From the NCBI GenBank assembly GCA_051881335.1, contig JBJEPR010000182.1, positions 1 to 10,622 on the forward strand: a stretch of DNA of 10,622 bases, written 5' to 3'. The stretch comes from Fimenecus sp051881335. GTDB lineage: Bacteria; Bacillota; Clostridia; Oscillospirales; Acutalibacteraceae. This document shows positions 1-6,663 of the stretch, piece by piece (position 1 is the stretch's first letter; each line of letters begins with the position of its first letter). The translations under genes and the position numbers were made by a program. Under the pieces are notes generated by a model. The model saw only the letters and a program-made list of their open reading frames with translations. It made no database searches and was not told where the DNA came from.

Positions 1-230
1 AGCGGGTCATTGACTGCGTCCCAAATGCGCGCGAAGGTTAAAACAAAGGCAATGACGCGCATATCGTAATAGGCGACATCGGTGCAGAAATAGTAAAACC
101 AGCCGCTGACAAGCCCGCAGGAAATGTTTTGCCCCGCAACACCCGCCGCAAACCAAAGCCCCTCTTTGCGCGGCACAACGCCGTTGTGTGGCTCAATCGG
201 TTTGTTTAAAAAGGATTTCAGTTTTCCCAA
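1..230 (-). CDS. GPH/MFS-family sugar:cation symporter, N-terminal fragment (cut by window edge)
   Basis: Only the first 76 codons are inside the window; the gene runs off the left edge. The protein has a charged cytoplasmic N-terminus (about residues 1-24), then a first membrane segment (about 25-48, rich in Gly/Ala/aromatics) and the start of a second. It ends in RIWDAVNDP (residues 68-76), the GPH-family motif whose two Asp residues correspond to the MelB cation-site aspartates. The same nine residues occur in the complete transporter at 2939-4378, so the two are paralogues, though the membrane segment before the motif is clearly diverged. I chose the TTG at 228-230 because GGAG lies 8 bases upstream. 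An in-frame GTG at 279-281 would add 17 residues but has no ribosome site. The gene follows the terminator at 320-353, so it is probably a separate transcription unit. Expected role is inner-membrane uptake of a glycoside; substrate unknown. Confidence 0.85.
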   Translation of the reverse strand, partial: MGKLKSFLNKPIEPHNGVVPRKEGLWFAAGVAGQNISCGLVSGWFYYFCTDVAYYDMRVIAFVLTFARIWDAVNDP

Positions 231-236
231 AGGTAT

Positions 237-245
237 CTCTCCTTT
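237..245 (-). promoter_or_regulatory. Ribosome binding site selecting a TTG start
   Basis: On the minus strand this reads AAAGGAGAG, with 8 bases between GGAG and the TTG at 230. It is the only good Shine-Dalgarno match near the start of the partial transporter. No in-frame ATG is available, because the ATG further upstream meets a stop two codons later. This supports a non-ATG start. Confidence 0.6.
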
Positions 246-287
246 TGCCGCAAGCGCGCGGCGTTTTTCTTTTTTATACACGCGTTT

Positions 288-316
288 ATCGTACCATAAA
301 CCACACTGAAAAGCAA
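288..316 (-). promoter_or_regulatory. Weak candidate sigma-70 promoter for the partial transporter
   Basis: On the minus strand, TTGCTT (311-316) and TACGAT (288-293) are separated by 17 bases. Both boxes are imperfect, with 3 of 6 and 4 of 6 matches to consensus. The position just downstream of the operon terminator and about 50 bases before the TTG start makes sense. A start of transcription near 281 would leave no leader for the upstream GTG, which also favours the TTG start. Confidence 0.3.
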
Positions 317-319
317 GAG

Positions 320-353
320 AAAAAACGCGGCAAGCCGAAAAGGGCTTACCGCG
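320..353 (-). terminator. Intrinsic terminator ending the glycosidase operon
   Basis: On the minus strand the arm at 353-343 pairs with the arm at 336-326. This gives an 11-bp GC-rich stem with one G-T pair and a 6-base loop, followed directly by six T (325-320). It begins 15 bases after the stop codon of the last operon gene and separates that operon from the partial transporter. Confidence 0.85.
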
Positions 354-368
354 GGATATTTTTATGGG

Positions 369-1385
369 TTAAGATTTGCCGAAGGCTTGAACCAGCGCGT
401 CATATTCGTCGTCGGAAATGGCGACAACCGAGCCGTGGCGCGGGTGGATATCTAAGCCGTAATCGCTCCGCTTCAGCTTTAAGAAATGTTCCATATCGGT
501 GGTTTGCTGGGCAAAATATCTGTTTTTCCCGTATTCGTCCATCAGCATCACCCAAGTATCCGTACCTGTAATGCGATACATCGAACTGCCCTCTACGCCC
601 GAGGATGCAAGCGACACCACCACAGGCTCGTCTTTGTACGGGCCGTTCATTTTGTCTGCGGTGACATAGGCGATGGTTTGGTCCTCATCGTGCTTGAAAT
701 ACAGATAATATTTGCTGTTTTGCGCGTTGTAAATAATATCGCCGTCGATGGTCTGAATGCCCTCGCGAAGATACAGCGGTTGCGGCTCGGTCAGCGTTTT
801 GAAGTCCGTTGTATAGGCGTAATACATCCCCGCAATATCGTTTTCCTCGGTGGAATGTGCCCAATAGACCATATACGCGCCCTTTTCGCTGTCCCACAGT
901 GCCTGCGGCGCCCACGCGCGGGTGGTATGGGCAAATTCGCCGCCGAAATCGCAAATATCTATGATGGTTTCGTCCGTCCAAGTAATTAAATCGGCGGATT
1001 TCCAAGTGACGAGCGCGTGGTTGGAAGTCCACCCCTCTTCGCACGCCATATCCGTGCCGATGATGTAATAAAAGCCGTCTTCCCCTTTTAATATGTACGG
1101 GTCGCGCACGCTTTTTTTGCCGAGCGTTTGTAAAATGACGGGCTCGTTGTTGTTGAGCGCTTCAAAATGGTAGCCGTCCTCGCTTACGGCAAAATGGATA
1201 CGCTCTTCTTCTCGCTCGTTGCCGACAAAATAGCAGAAAAGATATTTTCCGCTTTCGCTTTTTGCGGGTTTTGCGAATTTCAAAACACCTGTACCGTACA
1301 GCACTGCCAAAGTCACCCCTGCCGCCAGCACCAGCACACAGACCGCACTGACGATGATTTTTTTCGGTTTAGAAAGCTGTTTCAT
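369..1385 (-). CDS. Membrane-anchored GH43-like glycosidase (arabinosidase/xylosidase type)
   Basis: The protein has 338 residues. Residues 9-33 form one strongly hydrophobic segment after a Lys-rich start (MKQLSKPKK). There is no lipobox cysteine, so this is probably a signal anchor that places the enzyme outside the cell. The rest looks like a GH43-type five-bladed beta-propeller. It has an HFAVSEDG repeat near 64-71, VRDPYIL (D95, likely general base), RAWAPQALWD (156-165), TIDGDIIY (D214 or D216, likely pKa-modulating Asp) and SSGVEGSSMY (E265, likely general acid). All three acidic residues of the family therefore seem present. GH43 enzymes act on beta-xylosides, alpha-L-arabinofuranosides or arabinan; the activity here cannot be fixed. 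An upstream in-frame ATG at 1430 overlaps the previous stop as TAATG and would add 15 residues, but has no ribosome site. I prefer the ATG at 1385. It is the last gene before the terminator. Confidence 0.85.
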   Translation of the reverse strand: MKQLSKPKKIIVSAVCVLVLAAGVTLAVLYGTGVLKFAKPAKSESGKYLFCYFVGNEREEERIHFAVSEDGYHFEALNNNEPVILQTLGKKSVRDPYILKGEDGFYYIIGTDMACEEGWTSNHALVTWKSADLITWTDETIIDICDFGGEFAHTTRAWAPQALWDSEKGAYMVYWAHSTEENDIAGMYYAYTTDFKTLTEPQPLYLREGIQTIDGDIIYNAQNSKYYLYFKHDEDQTIAYVTADKMNGPYKDEPVVVSLASSGVEGSSMYRITGTDTWVMLMDEYGKNRYFAQQTTDMEHFLKLKRSDYGLDIHPRHGSVVAISDDEYDALVQAFGKS

Positions 1386-1390
1386 AAAAT

Positions 1391-1400
1391 CCACCCCTTT
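1391..1400 (-). promoter_or_regulatory. Ribosome binding site deciding the anchored GH43 start
   Basis: On the minus strand this reads AAAGGGGTGG, five bases before the ATG at 1385. The alternative ATG at 1430 has no comparable site. With the 1385 start the protein begins as a normal signal-anchor sequence: short, basic, then hydrophobic. Confidence 0.55.
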
Positions 1401-1429
1401 TTTGTGGTGAAACGATATATTTTTATACA

Positions 1430-2890
1430 TTATGCAAACTGAAAAGCAAGCATTTCGCCGAGTTCCTTTTGTTTGTCTGCGTGAAAGCGGAAATACAAGG
1501 TATGCACGCCCGATGGCACGCGGACTTCGGTGTTATACTCCCGAAAGCGCGGCAACGCGTGTGCACCAATATCCACAGAACCAATCGGCGGATTGTTCGG
1601 CTCGTCCAACACAATGTCCATCCGACCGTTTTGTTTTGCCCGAAACCAAACCGTAAAGCGCTGTGCAGAGCCGCCTTGCCCGAAATCGAAATCTCTGTAT
1701 TCCACACAGTTACCGTCCCGAATATGCGCCAAAATATGCATTCCGTTTCGATTTCGCATTAAATAGCAACCGCTCGGAAAGCCGTCTAAACGCACATGCG
1801 TTGCCGTCACCGCCCCTATCGGCTGATAGGGATTTAACGGCCCTGAAAAGCCGTGGTTGGTCATCGGCACCAAGTTGCCGTGTATATCACCGATATGCCC
1901 GTTTTCGTCAAAATATATTTTTTCCACACAAACGCGGCGTTGCATATCACTGTTATGAAAGCCGCGGTGATAAAACAAATACCATTGCCCGTTGATTTCA
2001 CAAAAAGAGCCGTGGTTATTGCCCGACCGCAAATCACAGCCGTCATTTTCCAAAATATTGCCGCCGAAATGATACGGTCCGAGCGGCGCATCGGCAACGG
2101 CGTAGGACATCGTATGCACGCCTTTGCCGCGGTCGGACGGATACAAGACATAATATTTGCCGTTGATTTTGCGGATAGACGCACCCTCGTAAAACCCAAA
2201 GGCATCATTTTCCCCGGTAAACAGCACGCGTTCGGTGTCCTTTTTGACGATTGTATACAGTCCGTCTTTGTCCTTCGTGAGTTCTGCGCCCAAAAGTCCG
2301 CGCGCGTGAAAAGCAGGCCTTTGCCCCCAAAGCAGGTACACCTTTTGGGCTTCGCCCTCGCCCTCCACATACAGTGACGGGTCTATACTTGCCGTTTCAC
2401 TGCCGTCATCGTACAAAATCTTTTTGGCAGGGGAAAAAGGCCCCTCGGGCGTTTTGCTGACCGCCATACCGAGACACGGTCCGCCCGCACTGCAAGTAAC
2501 CAAATAATAGGTGTCGCCGATTTTGTTGACATCGGGCGCATACAGACGGTTTTTGCACCAACCGATGCCGCTTGCATTTTTTCCGTTCCAAAAATACCCC
2601 TCGCCTTTGCGCGAAGCAAAGGAAACGCCGTGGTCTGTCCAATGCTGTAAATCGGTAACCGAGGACGAAAAGACCTTATAGCGGTAAGAGCACCAAGTTT
2701 TTGAGCCGAATTCATCCCGTGAGCCATACAAATAGACGCGTTGTTCTCCTTTTGCATTGGTAAAGACGCGCGCTTCCACATCGGGAATCAATTCGTCCGG
2801 CGGCAGAATGGGATTGCCCGATTGTAGTTGTTTTGTGCTGATTTTTCTGCTGTTACATTGTCTTTTTTTCATAAAACATCTCTTGTGCAT
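1430..2890 (-). CDS. GH43 family glycosidase with C-terminal CBM6-like domain, no signal peptide
   Basis: The protein has 486 residues. The GH43 propeller spans about 26-345, with PDVEARVF (D37, likely base), YAPDV (118-122), SIDPSLYV (D170, pKa-modulating Asp), FYEGASIR (E235, likely acid) and NNHGSF (291-296), whose His commonly lies near the bound metal in this family. Residues about 385-486 match a CBM6-like beta-sandwich: RDGNCVEYRDFDFG, an IVLDEP strand, and SGVHTLYFRF near the end. The N-terminus is polar and basic without a hydrophobic stretch, so the enzyme is probably cytoplasmic, acting on imported oligosaccharides. The start is uncertain. ATG at 2890 has no ribosome site; ATG at 2872 (six codons in) has only a weak AAGAG. 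A stop codon lies just upstream in frame. The 48-base gap to the transporter holds a small A/T-rich hairpin at 2923-2939. The likely activity is alpha-L-arabinofuranosidase or beta-xylosidase. Confidence 0.88.
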   Translation of the reverse strand: MHKRCFMKKRQCNSRKISTKQLQSGNPILPPDELIPDVEARVFTNAKGEQRVYLYGSRDEFGSKTWCSYRYKVFSSSVTDLQHWTDHGVSFASRKGEGYFWNGKNASGIGWCKNRLYAPDVNKIGDTYYLVTCSAGGPCLGMAVSKTPEGPFSPAKKILYDDGSETASIDPSLYVEGEGEAQKVYLLWGQRPAFHARGLLGAELTKDKDGLYTIVKKDTERVLFTGENDAFGFYEGASIRKINGKYYVLYPSDRGKGVHTMSYAVADAPLGPYHFGGNILENDGCDLRSGNNHGSFCEINGQWYLFYHRGFHNSDMQRRVCVEKIYFDENGHIGDIHGNLVPMTNHGFSGPLNPYQPIGAVTATHVRLDGFPSGCYLMRNRNGMHILAHIRDGNCVEYRDFDFGQGGSAQRFTVWFRAKQNGRMDIVLDEPNNPPIGSVDIGAHALPRFREYNTEVRVPSGVHTLYFRFHADKQKELGEMLAFQFA

Positions 2891-2938
2891 TGAATTTTAA
2901 AAAACCGTTTGATTTCCCGCATATAAAGTGAGCCTTTA

Positions 2939-4378
2939 TCAAAAATCAATTTTCTCATTTTCGCTTTTCCCCGCACGGGACGCGTCAAGCGCCGTATGCA
3001 GTTTTTCAAGCTCTTTTTTCGACAGCTTGTAGCCGAAGAAGAGAAGCACGAAAAGAACGGTTAGAATAATGGCGGGAACGAGGGTAGAAATGCCGTAGAG
3101 CTTTTCGACCACCTCTGCAGGCTGGGAAGCCAATTTGCCGTCATAGCCGATGAGACCGAGAATGGCGGGCACGCCTGCACCAGCGGCGGTCTGCCCCAAT
3201 TTGCGCGCAAAGGAATAGAACGAGTACGCGGTGCTTTCCTCGCGTCTGCCCGAAAGCAGTTCGTGGTAGTCGATAACATCCATTACCATTGCCCAAATTT
3301 CAAGCACGAGGAAAGTTTGTCCTGCACCTGAAAGGAAGGTCATAACAAGGAACAGATAGGGATTTTGCGAAAGGGCGGTGAAGCCCAAAAGGTACATCAC
3401 AATATTGACAACCGCCGCAAAGCCGATACCGACGGCGCAAATCTCTTTTTTGCCGAATTTGCGGATAAGCTTGCCCATCACAGGCAAAAACATCGCCATC
3501 GGGAGATACGTGCAAATGGTGACAATGCTGTAAAGACCGGGTTTTTCATAGAAATTTTTAAACAGGTAGTTATACACCGTTTGGGTATACATTTGGAAGC
3601 AAATTAAAAGCATAGAAACGCCGCAAAGCGCAAGAAACGGCTTATTGCGAAGCAGCAAACGCATACTTTTGAACAGATTGTATTTGTTTTCCGCTTGTTT
3701 TGCCGAAACGGTTACGCGTTCTTTGGTCAGTTTAAAATGGGCAAAAAAGGTAATCAGCGTTAAAACGGAAAGGCAGGCAACGGCAATACTCAATTTGTTG
3801 CCGTCCAGCACCTTTACCGTGCCGCCGTCCGCGGCAGTAACGGTGGTATACACCAAAAGCGGCAAAAGGATTTGCGCGGGCAAACCACCTACACCTGCGC
3901 CGACAGACCGCCACATAGACAAAGACGAACGCTCGATTTCGTCATCGGTAATCACCGACGCCAGAGAACCGTAGGGAATGTTGACGCCCGTATACATCAT
4001 ACCGTAGAAAATATAGGTTATGTACGCATAAATCAAATACTGTTTTTCGGTAAGCCCCGGCAATTTAAAAAACATCAAAAATGCCGAAATCGCCAGCGGC
4101 ACGGACGCCGCGAGGATATACGGGCGAAATCTGCCGTGCTTTGTGGGGCGGCGGGAGTCAATAAACGCACCCCACATCGGGTCGTTGACCGCGTCCCAAA
4201 TACGCGCCACGAGCATCAGCACCGTGATAGAGGCGGTGGCAAGCCCCAAAACATCGGTGTAAAACATGGTCAAAAAGGAATTGACCAACGAAAATGTCAA
4301 AATGCCGCCCATATCGCCGAGGGCATAGCCAAATCGGTCCACTGCCTTTATGCCGTGGGTTTGCTGTGCTTTTTCCAT
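2939..4378 (-). CDS. GPH/MFS-family sugar:cation symporter
   Basis: The protein has 479 residues and about twelve membrane segments, the usual size for the GPH family (MelB, XynP and relatives). RIWDAVNDP (59-67) carries D62 and D66, which line up with the MelB cation-site aspartates, and is followed by a basic loop RRPTKHGRFRPY (76-87). The second half has the family signature DVIDYHELLSGRREES (367-382) with a conserved downstream Lys (K393). Role: import of a glycoside or oligosaccharide coupled to H+ or Na+, supplying the cytoplasmic hydrolases encoded on either side. I chose ATG at 4378 because AAGGAGG sits 7 bases upstream; a longer reading from 4426 would add 16 residues unlike a transporter N-terminus. 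The ATG shares one base with the GH31 stop (TAATG), so translation is probably coupled. The substrate cannot be assigned. Confidence 0.93.
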   Translation of the reverse strand: MEKAQQTHGIKAVDRFGYALGDMGGILTFSLVNSFLTMFYTDVLGLATASITVLMLVARIWDAVNDPMWGAFIDSRRPTKHGRFRPYILAASVPLAISAFLMFFKLPGLTEKQYLIYAYITYIFYGMMYTGVNIPYGSLASVITDDEIERSSLSMWRSVGAGVGGLPAQILLPLLVYTTVTAADGGTVKVLDGNKLSIAVACLSVLTLITFFAHFKLTKERVTVSAKQAENKYNLFKSMRLLLRNKPFLALCGVSMLLICFQMYTQTVYNYLFKNFYEKPGLYSIVTICTYLPMAMFLPVMGKLIRKFGKKEICAVGIGFAAVVNIVMYLLGFTALSQNPYLFLVMTFLSGAGQTFLVLEIWAMVMDVIDYHELLSGRREESTAYSFYSFARKLGQTAAGAGVPAILGLIGYDGKLASQPAEVVEKLYGISTLVPAIILTVLFVLLFFGYKLSKKELEKLHTALDASRAGKSENEKIDF

Positions 4379-6663
4379 TATGTTTCCTCCTTCATTACCG
4401 TAAGCGTTCTGCTGTCGCCTTCGCAAAGGCGAATACAGGGCACAAAGGGCATATCCCCTGTATTTTTATAGGACACCGAAACAGAGTTTTCCGTGCACTG
4501 CACCGTAAAATACAGATGCACGCAGTTGTTGTTCTGATAAGCGAAAGTCTCGCCGTCATCGGTGAAAAATTCACTTGTAAATTCGCCGTTTTTGACGGGA
4601 TAAACGGTAAAGACCATTTCGCCCTCGTCGGTGGGAAGAATACTCCCGCACCGCACGAAATACGGCATTTTTGCGTTTGGCAAAATCGTCAGCGAAACGC
4701 TTTGCCCGCCCGCATACACTTTGCCGTCCAAGTACCAATCTTCCCCTTTCGGCAAATAGGCGGTGACATCTGTTTGCCCCTCGTCAAAGGCGAAGTAAAC
4801 CAAAATATCTCTGCCCACAAGCATACCGTCGTTTTGTTTGTAAAGTTCTTTGTCGTCATAGTACAAAAGCGGCGGTGCATTCATTGGAATTTCCTTTTCC
4901 ACGGCGTTGTACGCGCAGGAATAGAGATACGGCATCAGTTGTTTACGCTGACAAAACAGCGCTTGCACGGCAGGGATACTGTCGGGATAACTCCAAGGCA
5001 TCGTAGCCGAGCCGTCCGCATTCCAACTGTGCACGGTAAAGCGCGGCTCGAAAATGCCGTGCTGTAACCACCGCAAAAGCAGTTCGCGAGAGGGCATATC
5101 CCCGTGAAAGCCGCCTAAATCGTGCCCGTAAAAGAAAAGACCTGAAAGCGACATCGTAAGCCCTATGTTATGGCAATAGCGCAAATCGGCAAAGCCGGTA
5201 CGGTTATCCCCCGACCAAGTCTGCGCCAAACGCCGCACGGCAATATTGCCGCTTCGGGTGGAAAGGAACGGTCTTATATTCGGATTTTTTTGGATTTGCG
5301 CGCTGTAAGACGCGGCAACCATTAAGTAGGTAAGTATGGGGCGAATACGGCTTGCCTGCACCTTTCCTGCACCAAACCCGCAGGCAACTGTGTCGCAGTC
5401 CCGAATATCAAACTCGTTGTTGTCATTCCAAGTGGCAGTAATCCCAAAATCCAGCAGGGTTTCGGTGACCTTTTCCGACCAAAACGCAAAAGCGTCCGGA
5501 TTGGTAAAGTCTAAATAACTGCCCAAACCGTCCCAAAACTCCGTCACAAAGGGCGTACCGTCGGGATTTTGCACGAAATACCCTTTTTCGGCAATTTCGT
5601 TATACAGCGGGTGGCTGTCTAAAAATGCCGGTTTGATATTCGGAATAATCTGAATACCGCTGTCTGCAAATTTTTGAATAAATGCTTCGGGATTTGGGAA
5701 TTTCTCCGTGTTCCAGTGAAACACATACCGCCGTTCCCCGATGGAAGTGTAGCCCGAGGAAAGATAAAAGCCTTTGCAGGACAAATCGTATTCCTCTAAC
5801 TTTTGTAAAAAGCCGTCCATTTGCGTTTCGGAGTCAGGCGCGTCGGTGTACGCCATCGTACTGCCGCAGTAATCAAAGCTCCATTTCGGGGGGAACGCCT
5901 GTTTGCCGCAAAGGGAACAGAACTGCTGTAAAACCGAAAGCTTTGTACCGAAAAAGACATAGTAAACGAGGCAATTGTCCTCGGTTTTGAAATATTTATA
6001 CGGCGGATAGTAGTTGTTGATTTCCTTGCCGAAATCCATATACGAGGTGTCGGCGGTATCGTAAAAAATACCGTAACAACCCACATCGTTTTCGCAAATG
6101 TAAAAGGGAATATGTTTGTAAAGCGGGTCGCTCTCGGCGGCATTATAACCCATACAGTCGCAGGTTTCTATGCGAAAGGCTCTGCCCGCTTTATCTAAAA
6201 GCCCGCCCTTGTCGCCGAGTCCGAAAATATGCTCGCCGTTTTTGCGGGTGATATAATGATAGGTTTCCCTGCCGAATTCGCCGCCGAAATTATAAGCAAG
6301 GGGAGCGCGGTCGGCAAAGAGGATTTCCCCGTTTTTGCGGTATTCCAAAAGGAAGTTCTTTTTGCTTAAAGCAATCTCCACGCCGCAGGGCAAGGTGAAT
6401 TTTTCTTCGTTTTCGCCGACAGAAATTTGCGGCTCGCAAAGAGCAAACCCCGCCATGCTCAAACGGTCTCGCCCCGCTGTGAGAAATTCGCCGTCGGGAT
6501 TGACAGAAAATGTAGGCAGGATTTCGTTTTTATTTTGATACACCGCAACGCGCAAACAACTCCCGCTGACAAAATCGAGCCGAACGGTGTTGCCGTCGCT
6601 TTCGTATACGCGCTGTGTGTCCGTTTCGCTGACGAGCGTGAAAAGATGTTTAAACTTGCCCAT
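4378..6663 (-). CDS. GH31 family alpha-glycosidase (alpha-glucosidase/alpha-xylosidase type)
   Basis: The protein has 761 residues, typical of GH31. Residues 1-255 form the N-terminal beta-sandwich, about 260-600 the TIM barrel, and the rest C-terminal beta domains. Catalytic features are TWNDNNEFD (411-419) with D414 as nucleophile, and TWSGDNRTGF (482-491) with D486 as acid/base. Supporting motifs are FYGHDLGGFHG (511-521) and RWLQHGIFEPRFTVHSWN (531-548). The nucleophile motif has Asn where most family members have Met (DMNE). There is no signal peptide, so it should act in the cytoplasm. Family members release alpha-linked glucose, xylose, galactose or other sugars from non-reducing ends. 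The GH43 neighbours suggest xylose- or arabinose-containing oligosaccharides, making alpha-xylosidase possible, but this is inference. The start ATG overlaps the esterase stop by one base (TAATG); GGAAAG lies 8 bases upstream. Confidence 0.92.
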   Translation of the reverse strand: MGKFKHLFTLVSETDTQRVYESDGNTVRLDFVSGSCLRVAVYQNKNEILPTFSVNPDGEFLTAGRDRLSMAGFALCEPQISVGENEEKFTLPCGVEIALSKKNFLLEYRKNGEILFADRAPLAYNFGGEFGRETYHYITRKNGEHIFGLGDKGGLLDKAGRAFRIETCDCMGYNAAESDPLYKHIPFYICENDVGCYGIFYDTADTSYMDFGKEINNYYPPYKYFKTEDNCLVYYVFFGTKLSVLQQFCSLCGKQAFPPKWSFDYCGSTMAYTDAPDSETQMDGFLQKLEEYDLSCKGFYLSSGYTSIGERRYVFHWNTEKFPNPEAFIQKFADSGIQIIPNIKPAFLDSHPLYNEIAEKGYFVQNPDGTPFVTEFWDGLGSYLDFTNPDAFAFWSEKVTETLLDFGITATWNDNNEFDIRDCDTVACGFGAGKVQASRIRPILTYLMVAASYSAQIQKNPNIRPFLSTRSGNIAVRRLAQTWSGDNRTGFADLRYCHNIGLTMSLSGLFFYGHDLGGFHGDMPSRELLLRWLQHGIFEPRFTVHSWNADGSATMPWSYPDSIPAVQALFCQRKQLMPYLYSCAYNAVEKEIPMNAPPLLYYDDKELYKQNDGMLVGRDILVYFAFDEGQTDVTAYLPKGEDWYLDGKVYAGGQSVSLTILPNAKMPYFVRCGSILPTDEGEMVFTVYPVKNGEFTSEFFTDDGETFAYQNNNCVHLYFTVQCTENSVSVSYKNTGDMPFVPCIRLCEGDSRTLTVMKEET
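4386..4392 (-). promoter_or_regulatory. Consensus ribosome binding site inside the GH31 3' end
   Basis: On the minus strand this reads AAGGAGG, 7 bases before the transporter ATG at 4378. It lies inside the last codons of the GH31 gene and fixes the transporter start. It is the strongest ribosome site in the operon, in keeping with a need for separate initiation at this TAATG junction. Confidence 0.75.

Noticed and set aside
486..989. Plus-strand open frame of 167 codons opposite the anchored GH43 gene
   Set aside because: It is antisense to a gene with intact catalytic motifs, and its composition looks like a shadow.
1853..2377. Plus-strand open frame of 174 codons opposite the GH43-CBM6 gene
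   Set aside because: It is fully inside a clear GH43 coding region on the other strand and has no independent start signal or domain.
2923..2939. Hairpin ATAAAG/CTTTAT in the 48-base gap between transporter and GH43 genes, considered as a terminator
   Set aside because: The stem is only 6 bp of nearly all A/T, overlaps the stop codon and is not followed by a T run, so it would not stop transcription.
4294..5067. Long plus-strand open frame (257 codons) opposite the GH31 and transporter genes
   Set aside because: It lies antisense to two well-supported genes, is rich in His/Arg/Val in the way of a complementary-strand shadow, and shows no recognisable domain.
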